Of a stretch of DNA of 64,000 bases, positions 34,601 to 43,556 are shown one piece after another. The position numbers were made by a program, and so were the translations under genes. The notes beneath the pieces are model-generated. The model had not been told where the DNA came from, searched no databases, and saw nothing but the letters and a program-made list of their open reading frames with translations. The stretch comes from SZUA-309 sp965233675 (lineage in GTDB: Bacteria > Pseudomonadota > Gammaproteobacteria > Pseudomonadales > Azotimanducaceae). Each line of letters begins with the position of its first letter. Positions within the stretch are counted from its first letter, which is position 1. The stretch is from assembly GCA_965233675.1 (NCBI GenBank), contig OZ247498.1:2790001-2854000 (forward strand), read 5' to 3'.

Positions 34601-36679
34601 GTTCTGCGGATTGAGGTTGATACCTCCCTCGATCGCGTCCGTCGCTAGTTTCCGTGACTTCTCGAGATAAGCCGCGATCCATCTAAGTTTAAGCGGATGG
34701 GACTGCAGCATTAGTACAGAGTCACCACCGAAATTCTGGACGCAGTCTGCAGACAAGAATTCAATCATGCCTTTTGGTGGATCACCATCAGGTGTGAAAA
34801 CGACTCTCGCATCAGCGAGCAGCTCCAACCAGCGATCAAACACATCATTCAATACACCTGATGACAGTCCTCCACGCTCCATTTGTGTACGAAACTCTGC
34901 GCGAATCTCTTCCTGTCTCTGGAGTATTGGATGCTGAGTAGCGTCTGATAGGTTGTTTGCAACCAAGGTATTCTGGAATGGCAACAGTCGAGACGATACT
35001 GCTGAAATCCAAGACGGCCCGGAGGTCGATGGCGCGATCACTTGCTGACCTAGCTGTGCCCGATCCTCACCGCATACCGATACCCAAAACAGAACCAGGT
35101 ACTCTAGATCATCAGGCAGCCACTCGATTGCGCTTTCACTGTCAATTTCGTCACCATCCGATTCGTCAAGGAGCACAAACTCCAACGGAACCGGGACCCA
35201 CTCAACACCTTCCTCCTCTTCGGATGTGGTCTCGGGATCCGAAGCGTCATCTTTCTTTAGAGCAGGAACTCCTACCTGCGTACAGAGGCGATCATCGACT
35301 TGAAGAGTGACAGACGATATTCCGTCGATAAGTTCATCTGAGATCTCTCCGAAACTGGCTCCGTATAGGAAAGCGAACAGTCCGGACGTAGGGTAGTGAT
35401 CGTTATCCACGCTACCGATTCTGACCTCTATCCTGAAACTTCCGTCAGACAAATCGTTGCGCTCTCTGAAGGCACTCGCAATTTGGGAGAGCTTTACGAG
35501 CGGGTTGTTAACTCGTTCAACAGAAGGAGAAGCAAGCTTGTCTACCATCCTTCGAGTCGGCTTTGTGAGCAGTTCCTTTAGTGGAACCACATCAGGATCA
35601 TCTGCATCTGCCTCAAGAAATCTTCTAGCATCTTCAACAGATCGCTTGTCCAATCCCGTTTCTACATCCAATTCTGTAAATTCAGGGTGCCTTGCAGGAG
35701 CGACATCGAGTATCTCTTCAGAAACCCGCTGCCCAAGGGGTAAACCCTTTACGTCCTTGTTGAATACCTGTTCGAATATTCTGTAGGGAATATCCTCCCT
35801 TCGCTCTCGCGAAGGATCCCTGCAGTATTCTGAGCACTTGGTGCGCCAACTACCTTCAACTTCGGGGCTATAGCGCTCTCCTTCTTCATCAACGAATTTG
35901 GTGCTAGCACAGTCTAGAGCAAGCTTATCTCGATCCAGATCAGCTGATGGCGATGCCGCAAGTTCCGAACGCAGCAAGTTCAAAGATAGTCGCCGTTGCG
36001 CTCTCGCAGGCTCACGTCGCCAATGCACATCCGGGAACATGTCTAGATGCACGAGACAGCGACCAACCAAGTCATCGACTTCGTCAGAGGTGTACAGGTC
36101 TGAACTCGACGCAACCGCTACTGCCGCCGCTTGAATGAAAGCAGCGTACTTCCTTACCGGAAGCACCGACCCTGAGGCGGCGAGCTCTCGCGAGACACTA
36201 GCCAACCGGTCTTTCAGCAAGTCATTTGAGTCAGGTGTCGAATCAGCCGCTTTAAGCGCCTGACTAACCATCTCATGGGCTACTGAAAAATCGTCTCCCT
36301 CATCGAAAGTGCCATCGAGGAAATTAACATCTCTCAAGGTAAAGAGGTTCTTCAGCCCCTGTTCGTCACTTTCTACCTTCGTCTCAATATAAACGAGTCC
36401 AGTTTTATTGTTGTTTCTGTAGTAGGTAATCGATCGTTGGGGATCTGCGCGATACTGATGCGGGAAATCCGAGTGAGAATCGTTTGCCACCAGAACTTGG
36501 ACATTCTCGAGCCCCCGAACGGTCGCCTCTTGCTCCCAGGTTTCCAGAAATTTCAATGCTTCTTCTTTCTTTAGGTTTTTTATTCTGAAAGAGTTCCGAT
36601 CTGTTTCAGAGCTAGACATCAAGCTACGGGCAACAACCTCAAATGCGGTGTCAGCCATAATTTTTTCTGTACCAGTCAT
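31616..36679 (-). CDS. Giant FtsK-motor protein with PD-(D/E)XK-like motif (DptH-like)
   Basis: A 1687-aa protein, last gene of the operon. Residues about 1-1090 have no recognised domain. Residues about 1101-1165 show a restriction-nuclease-like pattern: Asp1123 in RADMIRL, Glu1144-x-Lys1146 in VVDLLVVESKLRR, and Gln1159. A low-complexity acidic/Ser linker spans about 1265-1340. An FtsK-like beta segment follows (EGPASILFRIRPGQG, 1371-), then an FtsK/SpoIIIE motor with Walker A GGTTGSGKS (1477-1485), Walker B VIVLDEYADL (1579-) and ATQKP (1619). There is no DNA-guiding gamma domain. Size, order and motor match DptH of phosphorothioation-dependent restriction. Predicted role: DNA translocation and cleavage of unmodified DNA. 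The start may be M1 or M8. Confidence 0.78.
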   Translation of the reverse strand: MTGTEKIMADTAFEVVARSLMSSSETDRNSFRIKNLKKEEALKFLETWEQEATVRGLENVQVLVANDSHSDFPHQYRADPQRSITYYRNNNKTGLVYIETKVESDEQGLKNLFTLRDVNFLDGTFDEGDDFSVAHEMVSQALKAADSTPDSNDLLKDRLASVSRELAASGSVLPVRKYAAFIQAAAVAVASSSDLYTSDEVDDLVGRCLVHLDMFPDVHWRREPARAQRRLSLNLLRSELAASPSADLDRDKLALDCASTKFVDEEGERYSPEVEGSWRTKCSEYCRDPSRERREDIPYRIFEQVFNKDVKGLPLGQRVSEEILDVAPARHPEFTELDVETGLDKRSVEDARRFLEADADDPDVVPLKELLTKPTRRMVDKLASPSVERVNNPLVKLSQIASAFRERNDLSDGSFRIEVRIGSVDNDHYPTSGLFAFLYGASFGEISDELIDGISSVTLQVDDRLCTQVGVPALKKDDASDPETTSEEEEGVEWVPVPLEFVLLDESDGDEIDSESAIEWLPDDLEYLVLFWVSVCGEDRAQLGQQVIAPSTSGPSWISAVSSRLLPFQNTLVANNLSDATQHPILQRQEEIRAEFRTQMERGGLSSGVLNDVFDRWLELLADARVVFTPDGDPPKGMIEFLSADCVQNFGGDSVLMLQSHPLKLRWIAAYLEKSRKLATDAIEGGINLNPQNEDFYLDWIQDLSPHQQPAVHVAEEGHLLFADGERGWTERFQPDVSAGGSSSGDRIHPALVSEIVAQITRYLHAHPYKSDGLRLLVVTPGASALPADIAQNVRKGDFKNLSITVDFVSPKSCWSEAAREFERVDAENRLSGDGALFPPVQLNLHDIEEMRANAEEALGNLVCDISIVPQFLDDTIVPDIKTEDETGNLGKFDPLLDDPTYIASGSGSSALWVSLRPRTTDPALSDWSTLAVRYEKGNPVAVGNPQWTDFVDVRINFQHTARFFNALHKRSHWVITVERHITREQIEKLETRPEVLSLRGGVGPGGLFTLIVSSNAGKAFVIDRLARKLKRIANASGRSGFVGSLAEQLAQKIYEESRQIAPRLTLDALGISRVTEEILGLSVARRIADQHMPVAVTEGLVAWISLDEHQEWFGSSNSIRADMIRLSVDQSDDGLVVDLLVVESKLRRLGFEAHGAEQVRNTLELLGSIFVVGNESDTEDGPLWRDSLLAAVDTLSDEAVLLQSGSGDEAQSLRSRVPDGVRTSFREGDFASVKMAGLYSICEYGSERSVSLQKYERDSRVQIAQSGGAALLERSVAGGKPTLEEHSGSEDHSTHVEESYSASAQGEDSSAAPTSSLQPQMEASDADISERESGLGRAELDRRYQTILDTYGQYGVSVAKTEPGVEHAIEGPASILFRIRPGQGVDPKKLSEKRDALKLALELEASQDMRFDIDKGYVTIDVPKIDDDRYFVDSHDLWAKWQRSEKGLIVPLGEDRFGDVVEIDFTSSNSPHLLIGGTTGSGKSEALNTILAGITEHYLPSEVRLHLIDPKGTELEHLSGDDHVDGDIGWDEEDAIGILAEAVDEMQRRYSIFKEAKVRSLGGYNEAKSNDEQIPRWVIVLDEYADLTSEPDAKKSIEGHLKRLAQKARAAGIHVIIATQKPDASVISTNLRSNLPAQLALRVKSSTESRVVMDDSGAETLTGKGDAFFKESGRLVRVQCAKTNAI

Positions 36680-36690
36680 CCGCTTATCAC

Positions 36691-37983
36691 TCAGAAAGAA
36701 ACTCTAGAACTCACCATTCGCGTCGCGTCCGAATACTCAGTCGCCAACCCGGCAGCGATCATTTGAAGGGCCAGTTGCGATTCGTTCTCTTCAAAGATGC
36801 TTGCATCAATTGAGTTGATCAGACCCGATCGCTCCGCAGCTCCGCGACCGACTACCACTCCAAACTGATCAAAGAGGACATCTGTAACAAACCGTTCAAA
36901 TGGAATTTCCTTCCCGGCGGGAATAGTTGCCAAAACGATCATTTCAAGGGCGTCCACTGAGAACGTAAAGTGTTTACGACCTCTCCAAGCATTGAGAAAT
37001 CCAACCGCTGCTGCAGTCGCCCAGAAGAACCCTCTAATTTTGTTTTGCTGTGCACGATTGATTCGCGGCTCACAAAGGCTTACGGCGTCCAGAACGTTTC
37101 CGAGGGCCTCTTGCAAGCAACGCTGAGACGCCCGACGTAGCTGTGGACTGGTTGCTCCGCAGTCACAAATGATGAGAGGTTCGCTGAGATTCAGATATCT
37201 CCTAGCGCGCTTGTTCTGCATCAAAACAAGCCAGAATGCCGTCCAGTCAATTATCGCGCGTGTTCTCGAAACAGATGTGGCCGCCCTCTGTTCCAAGATG
37301 TTCAGAATTCCGTTCCTATACACCTCTTCGAAGTCATCGATCCCCGCACGTGACGCCTTTTCAATCTCATCCACATTCGACTGCTTCTCTGATCCACTCT
37401 GGTCATCAATGAACGCTGCCAGCGACTCAAGCGGGCTATCCAATGTCGCTGAATACAGCTGCTCGAAGCCCTCACGGATTGCATGAAGCCTCAGCGTATC
37501 CGGATCCTTCCTGAGGACTTTGTACGCAAGGGCTCCCCCACCTCTCAGATACAGCCTTTCGACGCGAAGAGAATTCGACCGGATTCTCGCATCCCAATGA
37601 ATTAAGGAAGGTGTATACGGAAAAAAATGTGCTCTAGACCACTTTGGACTCGTGGCACCACTAGGTATCGCTAACTGCAGACATCTCAACAGCTCTCGCA
37701 ACGTGGACTCAGCATTCTGATCATCGAGAAGTACCTCGTGTCGACGAGCGTCTTCCTTGAACGTCGGGTCCCAGACTAGTCTTCTCCCAAAATCGTGAGA
37801 GCGTCTTGTCAGAGATATCGAATCCTCAGTCGGTAGAATCTTCAGGTCAGCTTCACAAAACACGAAATTTAGTAGCTCGACACCCGGGTAATATCCGGCC
37901 GCATCGAAATCTAGAACACCACCGAATATCTCTCTGGACACTTCCGGTCCAGTCTTTGTTTTTTCCACTTCGTCCTGACTCAC
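36691..37983 (-). CDS. Uncharacterised protein in DptG position
   Basis: Predicted cytosolic protein of 430 aa, mostly alpha-helical, with no motif I can name. It contains many Arg/Asp/Glu helices and a Cys pair in LIICDCGAT. It starts at GTG with AAGGAG 8 bp upstream, 12 bp after the ATPase gene and 11 bp before the giant motor gene. In phosphorothioation restriction loci the middle gene, dptG, has about this length and position. The assignment rests on context, not on sequence motifs. It may be a scaffold between the ATPase and the translocase. Confidence 0.55.
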   Translation of the reverse strand: MSQDEVEKTKTGPEVSREIFGGVLDFDAAGYYPGVELLNFVFCEADLKILPTEDSISLTRRSHDFGRRLVWDPTFKEDARRHEVLLDDQNAESTLRELLRCLQLAIPSGATSPKWSRAHFFPYTPSLIHWDARIRSNSLRVERLYLRGGGALAYKVLRKDPDTLRLHAIREGFEQLYSATLDSPLESLAAFIDDQSGSEKQSNVDEIEKASRAGIDDFEEVYRNGILNILEQRAATSVSRTRAIIDWTAFWLVLMQNKRARRYLNLSEPLIICDCGATSPQLRRASQRCLQEALGNVLDAVSLCEPRINRAQQNKIRGFFWATAAAVGFLNAWRGRKHFTFSVDALEMIVLATIPAGKEIPFERFVTDVLFDQFGVVVGRGAAERSGLINSIDASIFEENESQLALQMIAAGLATEYSDATRMVSSRVSF

Positions 37984-37995
37984 AACTCGGCTCCT

Positions 37996-39846
37996 TCAGG
38001 TACCAGTTCCTACCTGCACGGTGCTTCTGTCTATCGAAATCGTCGCGACTCTGCCATCTTTAACGACATCGATCTGGTCTGTAGGTCCAGCGCCGGATTG
38101 CGCGATACGACCCAGAAAGCTCCCCACTCGCCGGATGTCATGCTCATAGAACTTAGTGGGGACATGCCCTGATGAAGCTCTCAATATGCAGTCGAACGTC
38201 ATTAAGTCGAGGTGCAGGTCCCGCAAGGTCCCTGATTGGTCTTCAATGCGAAGAACAATATGCCTGTCGATCCAGTCCACACTATTTCGAATGTGGTACG
38301 CCGCATCATATTGATCACCCCACTTCTTTGACAGTGGAACAAGATCAACTTTCGAGGGGTTAACTCGCGCCGCCAGTATCGCGGTGCCTGACATGGAGCG
38401 GCCAAACGCTGGGTCAACGAGATGTAGAGTTGGGGTGGATTCCGTAAACTGTAATCCTTGCAGATGATGGAGACCTGAAATCACCCTGCGCTTGAGCTTA
38501 GTTCTCGCTGGAACGTCAAGCTCATCCTCAACAACCTGGAGAAACTCCAATCCATATGGGAAGCCCAGATGGGCCATATCGAATCTGCTATCGGACAATC
38601 CATCCACAAAGGCGCGCCTCCGCAACGTTCGTACGACCCGTGTGACGTTCGTAGATTCATCAGATCTCTGTTTCCGACTACGCGGATCACCAGTAATCTC
38701 GTCTATACCATCGGCCGCATCGATCAGATCTGAATCCGAATCTGTCGGCGCTGGAAACGCAAGGTCTACCTGACCTCTCTCGAATATTCCCTGTTCGTTG
38801 ACAATTCTTTCATCAACTTCGCGAATCGCACGCTTGCCTGGATCAAGCTTTGGAAGCTGGTCCATAAGCGGAAGACGACGGAGTTGTTCTTTCGAAAGTG
38901 TATCCGGCGCAGCAAAGGCCAGGTTGTAGAATGCATACGCCTGCTGCCAACCTTTTTTGTTCCGCCGCCGCATCCTATGAACGTCCCGGCACTTCAATCC
39001 GCCAGTGAGGAGATAGGAAAATGTCATCAACATGTCGCGAATGGTGATGACATAACCTATTCGTTCGAGCGTGGCCAAAAGCAATCTGAGTTTTGCTTTC
39101 CGCGACGAAGCGACTTCGTCCGTCCGCTCCGAGAGCATCTCCCTGTTTCGGAGAACAGGACATTCAGCTCGTGAATCGCATTCACCACAAACTCGCCAAC
39201 GTGTGCCTGACGTCCACTCTCTCAGAGCCCTGTCAGCCAAAGAGGATCCAGCGTCACCCGCAGCAATTGACTGATGGTTAAGATTTACAATGTGAATCAA
39301 GCCATCGCCGCTGGCTCTGCCATCATCGAATGAAGCCTCGAATCGCTGAAGCAACTTCGAGCACAACTCTCCCGCTCCACTCGAAGAAAGGACGGCCCTT
39401 AGCCGACCTTCGTTCGCACAGATGATCGTAACGACCTTTTCGTCGCGTGCATTCTCAATGAGCTCTGCCGCGACCTCGGGAGCAAACTCGGAAAAATCTT
39501 TGAACACGCGTAGCGGTTTCGTATCAGGATTACCCTCAGCTACTTCGATAACGTGTCGCCCATCGCACTTTGTGTTTATCAGATCTCTCGCAGCCTCTTC
39601 GGAAAAGTGGAGGTACTCCTGCAGAATTCTCCGACAGAGATGCGTTTTTCCGTGCCCTGCATCTCCGGTAAGCACGATGACTTGTGCGCCAGATTTTGCC
39701 GATTCCAGAACATAGCTACACGCAACCGTATCAAGGTTCAGTGAATCACCCGAGAGCTGATACTCTTCGTAGATCTGGTCGTGCGACGGATCAAAAGGAA
39801 GATATCTAGCAAGCCGCTCCACGTGAGCATTCTGGTTTTCAGGCAA
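37996..39846 (-). CDS. P-loop ATPase, DptF-like
   Basis: ATPase of 616 aa. Walker A is GDAGHGKT (residues 61-68, VIVLTGDAGHGKTHLCRRIL). VTIICANEGRLRAVL (about 138-153) fits a strand-plus-sensor position. A zinc-knuckle-like triplet Cys220, Cys223, Cys229 (RVCGECDSRAECP) follows. The order P-loop, sensor Asn, Cys cluster is as I remember for DptF of Dnd restriction modules. It begins with TTG, supported by AGGAG six bases upstream. A 118-bp gap separates it from the GHKL gene, so a second promoter is possible there. Predicted role: DNA-dependent or complex-assembling ATPase of the restriction arm. Confidence 0.7.
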   Translation of the reverse strand: MPENQNAHVERLARYLPFDPSHDQIYEEYQLSGDSLNLDTVACSYVLESAKSGAQVIVLTGDAGHGKTHLCRRILQEYLHFSEEAARDLINTKCDGRHVIEVAEGNPDTKPLRVFKDFSEFAPEVAAELIENARDEKVVTIICANEGRLRAVLSSSGAGELCSKLLQRFEASFDDGRASGDGLIHIVNLNHQSIAAGDAGSSLADRALREWTSGTRWRVCGECDSRAECPVLRNREMLSERTDEVASSRKAKLRLLLATLERIGYVITIRDMLMTFSYLLTGGLKCRDVHRMRRRNKKGWQQAYAFYNLAFAAPDTLSKEQLRRLPLMDQLPKLDPGKRAIREVDERIVNEQGIFERGQVDLAFPAPTDSDSDLIDAADGIDEITGDPRSRKQRSDESTNVTRVVRTLRRRAFVDGLSDSRFDMAHLGFPYGLEFLQVVEDELDVPARTKLKRRVISGLHHLQGLQFTESTPTLHLVDPAFGRSMSGTAILAARVNPSKVDLVPLSKKWGDQYDAAYHIRNSVDWIDRHIVLRIEDQSGTLRDLHLDLMTFDCILRASSGHVPTKFYEHDIRRVGSFLGRIAQSGAGPTDQIDVVKDGRVATISIDRSTVQVGTGT

Positions 39847-39964
39847 AATCAGCTCCTACTAAATGCCTACTCTTCCCTCTTGCTACGGTGGCGATAGGTT
39901 TTCGACAGAGTTTGTTTTTGGCAGATATTGGCACTTTATCCGTGTCGTTATCTTCCATTCGCTA

Positions 39965-41437
39965 CTATGTAGCCGCCAACGTCCTCAATACCTCATTAAT
40001 TGAGTTTAGCTCACGCTGACGGGCGGGCTTTGATGCTGATCCAACATCCGAGCGCAAGAGGCATGCTAACAACACCTTTACGATGTCATCTGTGCCGCGT
40101 GTCCGGTATTCACGATTCAAGAGGATCTTGTTTTGGTCTGGCACGATACGGAAGTACTCTTCAGGCTTCAGTTTCGCCCACGCGATGGAAAAGCCTTCGA
40201 GCTCCCCTGGTCGAGAATACAAGGATCCCAGCTCTTTCAAGGCCACATCCGGAAGCCCTTTGCGTGGAAATTTTCCAGCACCAGACCGCAGAGATTCTGC
40301 ATTTCGGTAAACTTCTATCGCATCACGCCGATAGTCCTCAAAGGTCTGGCCATCTGAAGACCGTGCTTCTAACACCTCACCGAACACAGGCGGCACAAGG
40401 ACAGTAGACTTTTGGACGTTGATGCCGAAGTCCCCATCATATTCAACCGGCAGATCGACACGAATTCGGGCCAGCGAGCTGTGAGGCTCAGTTTCATCAT
40501 GAAGCAGGCCGTTCCAGCCTCCCGCCTGAATGAGTCGCCCATTCCTGTAGAAGTAGAATCCCTGCCTGGCTGAACTACGGCGTCCTAGTCTGTACTCAGG
40601 TGCTTCACTTTTCGCCGGCCAGATGTGAGCCTCTACTTCCAGAGGTCCAATTCCACTCAGTTTGGTTGTCAATCTTCTAGGGTACTCAGGATGTCCTGAC
40701 TTCTCATAGCCGAATGGATTCAGCGGCGTGATATCGGATTGCATTCCCTGACCGACTCGGCTGATAAGCAGCTGATCAATGCAGATCCGCAACGAACCCG
40801 ATTCAATAAAACGGTGGAAACAGAGACCTAAATGGAGACGCAGTCGGGTCTCCAGGCTGGTTAATGTATATTTCAATCCACGTCGGTGGCTCGGCAGCTT
40901 ATCTAGGTCCTCCCAGAGAACCAGCGTGCCTCCTTCCGACAGATCAATCGGACCCCACTTTCGGTCGAGCATGGTGGCTGCAACATCAGCTCGAACCCGT
41001 TCGCACATCCACCCCTTGCGGATGCCCTCGAGCGTCCAACGTCGGCCGCCGGAATCACCGCCAGTCCTCGAGTATACGTTCAACGTCTGAGCATGACTGA
41101 GTGAGGCAAGCTTCAGCCCCATTCCAAACTTGCCCAGTGCACCTACGTCGGCTGCTTCTCTGGAGCCGAAGCGCATTGCATTCCGGATGCCTTCCTCGTC
41201 CATTCCCAGCCCGTCATCAGCAACCGCTACGGCTTTGATGTCATTGCCATCGTGCAGGAAACGAATGAGAACGGTGGATGCATTCGCATTGATGGAATTA
41301 TCAACCAGATCTGCCACAGCCTGTTCGAGTGAGTAACCGATCTGGCGGAGCGCCGTAATCAGCCGACCGGCGTCAGGCAGATTTGCATCCGATTTCCTGA
41401 ACGGTAGTACCGCGGCGGATGTGTCTATTCCTCTCAA
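39965..41437 (-). CDS. GHKL ATPase (MORC/MutL-like) of a restriction-modification operon
   Basis: Protein of 490 aa with an N-terminal Hsp90-type ATPase. The N-box is AVADLVDNSINA (Asp43, Asn47), G1 is DDGLGM (74-79) and G2 is GKFGMGLK (102-109). Most GHKL enzymes have Glu where Asp43 is, the residue that activates water, so hydrolysis may be slow. An S5-like transducer region follows (about 270-350, QGFYFYRNGRLIQAGGWNG), then an unassigned tail. Similar ATPases are known from restriction operons next to cytosine methylases and Vsr nucleases. It starts with TTG after GGAGG, 12 bp downstream of vsr. Likely a DNA clamp or signalling component. Confidence 0.85.
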   Translation of the reverse strand: MRGIDTSAAVLPFRKSDANLPDAGRLITALRQIGYSLEQAVADLVDNSINANASTVLIRFLHDGNDIKAVAVADDGLGMDEEGIRNAMRFGSREAADVGALGKFGMGLKLASLSHAQTLNVYSRTGGDSGGRRWTLEGIRKGWMCERVRADVAATMLDRKWGPIDLSEGGTLVLWEDLDKLPSHRRGLKYTLTSLETRLRLHLGLCFHRFIESGSLRICIDQLLISRVGQGMQSDITPLNPFGYEKSGHPEYPRRLTTKLSGIGPLEVEAHIWPAKSEAPEYRLGRRSSARQGFYFYRNGRLIQAGGWNGLLHDETEPHSSLARIRVDLPVEYDGDFGINVQKSTVLVPPVFGEVLEARSSDGQTFEDYRRDAIEVYRNAESLRSGAGKFPRKGLPDVALKELGSLYSRPGELEGFSIAWAKLKPEEYFRIVPDQNKILLNREYRTRGTDDIVKVLLACLLRSDVGSASKPARQRELNSINEVLRTLAAT

Positions 41438-41449
41438 AGCAGGCCTCCT

Positions 41450-41860
41450 TCAGCCGTTCTCCAGAAACCGGACCAACCTTAATCTCAGTTTCTCTTCATT
41501 CTTCGTTTCACATTCCCAGACTGTTATACACCGCCAGCCAAGCCGACGGAGCGCCCTGATATTTCGCCGATCACGCGCGATATTGTCTGCAAATTTCTTC
41601 TCCCAGAACTCGCGCCGCGATTTAGGTGTGTAGGCAAAACGACATCCTTTGTGCCTGTGCCAGAAGCAACCATGCACGAGAATTACAGCCTGGTACCTCG
41701 GCAGAACGATGTCCGGCCGACCTGGCAGATCCTTGCGATGCAGTCTGAACCGGTAGCCACTCCGGTGCAGCAGCGAACGAACAATTCGCTCGGGTTTCGT
41801 GTCGGTACCGCGGATGCGGGACATATTCCAGCTCCGCCGCTCCTTTGAAATCCAATCCAT
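41450..41860 (-). CDS. vsr: Very short patch repair endonuclease (Vsr)
   Basis: Nicking endonuclease of 136 aa that in known cases cuts beside T:G mismatches arising by deamination of 5-methylcytosine. The family is unmistakable: MSRIRGTDTKPE, catalytic Asp50 in LPGRPDIVL, HGCFWHRHKGC with His63/His68 and zinc ligands Cys65/Cys73, FWEKKFADNIARDRR, and the final GWRCITVWECE. It lies 10 bp after the cytosine methylase gene, matching its repair role. It may alternatively have been recruited as a restriction nuclease, as suggested for some GHKL-linked loci. Confidence 0.95.
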   Translation of the reverse strand: MDWISKERRSWNMSRIRGTDTKPERIVRSLLHRSGYRFRLHRKDLPGRPDIVLPRYQAVILVHGCFWHRHKGCRFAYTPKSRREFWEKKFADNIARDRRNIRALRRLGWRCITVWECETKNEEKLRLRLVRFLENG

Positions 41861-41870
41861 TGCTCAAGAC

Positions 41871-43556
41871 CTACCGTCCTGCCTGCTCCAGTATGTCGTC
41901 GATGATTTCGGCAATCTGATAGGCGAGGTAGGGAGGCACAGCATTGCCAACCTGCTTGTACTGTTCAGTTCGCGGACCTGGGAAGAAGAAGTTATCCGGA
42001 AAAGTCTGCAATCTTGCGGCTTCACGGACACTCAGACTGCGCCCTTGGGCCGGATCCGGATGAATGTAGTAGTGCCCATCCTTCGCGATGTGGCTGACGA
42101 TGGTTCTTGCCGGTTCATGCCCAACCTGTACTGCAAAGCGATCCGCGAAATTTGAGTGCGATAGTTTGGCCCGATCAGAGTTTTTCACATTCTCATGATC
42201 TGGCAGCAATTCCTCAGGGAAGTGAACGAGCCTGAGTGGCTGATCCTTGTTCGCGCGTGAGTGACAGGCAGCAAACACATACCGGTGGATGTCCGATTCC
42301 ATATGTGATTTCGACTCGTGGTTGAAGGCACCAGACAGATTCTTATCCAGCAGCCAGGACTGAAGATGGCCAGGAATGTTTCCGGAGCCGATCCGGTCAC
42401 CTTCCACGAATGCACCACCCAATCCGCCTTCCGGTTTTTTCAGCTTCCTTCCCAGAATCTTCTTCGCCTGCGCCAGCGCAGCAGAGTGATCCTCCGAGCT
42501 GTTCCACCACTTCGCATCCACCAGCCCACGCATAATCCGAAGCCAGTTGTCATCGCCATTGTCGGTCCGCGTCAGTCCGCTCCGCAGTCTGGGCAGATCG
42601 TCGATGACTGCCGAAACCGGTACACGATGATCATGCTGCTGGAGCTGGCGAGGCTGCACTCCACTGTCGAACAGATCGGAGCGGATGCCTAAGACAAAAA
42701 TCCGGTGTCGTGCCTGCGGTACTCCGTAGTTCTCGCATTGGACGACAAATTCATCCGGCTGGAGTGTCGGACGTCTCCAGAAATCAATCCCTCTGTCCGG
42801 CGTTACCAGAGAATACAGACGGTAGCCTTCGTACTCTCCATCATATTCCAGCATCGACAGCGCACTGACCGGATCGGCCAGATCCTCGAGGATCTTCTCC
42901 CAGATCCTCTCGCCACCCACCTTGGAGTTCAGGACACCGGGGACATTCTCCATGACGAACACTGCCGGCCAGTGCTGGGCAAGAATTTTCAGATACTCAC
43001 GATACAGGAAGTGACGGTGGTCGGATTCAGCTTCGTAGTCAGCCTTGCCCTTGTTTCTCGAACGACCAGCAACGGAGTAGGCCTGACAGGGAGGCCCACC
43101 GATCAGCACCCAGTCTTTTCGGCCCTGAAGACGCTCGTCGATCAGAGCATGGATTTCCTGATCCGCCTCATGACCGGCACCCAGCTCACGCAGCAGCACA
43201 CTGTTCCTGGCCTGCTCCGCTTTATCGGGGAATTTCGCGAACAACGCTTCTATATCTTCCCAGGTCGGTGCTGATTCCTTTGACTCAAGCAGCCGGTAGT
43301 AAGCCTTGGGGACTCTCTGAAACTGATGAATAAATGCACGCAGAAGATGCGTCTGATGAGCGTTTAGGTCGTTGTCGAGCGCCAGACTCAGGCTGAACCG
43401 GTGTTTCCCACCCCTGTACCCGAGAAACCCTTCGGAAAAGCCGCCGCACCCAGCGAAGACATCAATCAACGGAACCTCAACGACCTTGGCCCGGACCCGC
43501 TTTTTTCTGCCCGCGGTCCGGACTTCCGGTTCCAATACTCCCACTTCCGCGTTCAC
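41871..43556 (-). CDS. DNA (cytosine-5)-methyltransferase
   Basis: Type II-like C5 methylase of 561 aa, larger than Dcm because of an extended target-recognition region. Motifs in order: I LIDVFAGCGGFSEGF (about 30-44), IV GGPPCQAYS with catalytic Cys157, VI ENVPG (203), VIII CENYGVPQARHRIF, IX REAARLQTFPD and X QVGNAVPP. The recognition sequence cannot be read. It starts with GTG overlapping the stop of the RHH gene by 4 bp, and is followed by vsr at 10 bp. It is the only modification enzyme at this locus; no phosphorothioation genes are present. Confidence 0.95.
   Translation of the reverse strand: MNAEVGVLEPEVRTAGRKKRVRAKVVEVPLIDVFAGCGGFSEGFLGYRGGKHRFSLSLALDNDLNAHQTHLLRAFIHQFQRVPKAYYRLLESKESAPTWEDIEALFAKFPDKAEQARNSVLLRELGAGHEADQEIHALIDERLQGRKDWVLIGGPPCQAYSVAGRSRNKGKADYEAESDHRHFLYREYLKILAQHWPAVFVMENVPGVLNSKVGGERIWEKILEDLADPVSALSMLEYDGEYEGYRLYSLVTPDRGIDFWRRPTLQPDEFVVQCENYGVPQARHRIFVLGIRSDLFDSGVQPRQLQQHDHRVPVSAVIDDLPRLRSGLTRTDNGDDNWLRIMRGLVDAKWWNSSEDHSAALAQAKKILGRKLKKPEGGLGGAFVEGDRIGSGNIPGHLQSWLLDKNLSGAFNHESKSHMESDIHRYVFAACHSRANKDQPLRLVHFPEELLPDHENVKNSDRAKLSHSNFADRFAVQVGHEPARTIVSHIAKDGHYYIHPDPAQGRSLSVREAARLQTFPDNFFFPGPRTEQYKQVGNAVPPYLAYQIAEIIDDILEQAGR

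Noticed and set aside
32374..36138. Several short plus-strand frames within the giant FtsK-like gene
   Set aside because: All are short, lack RBS and lie inside a 1687-codon frame with identifiable motifs.
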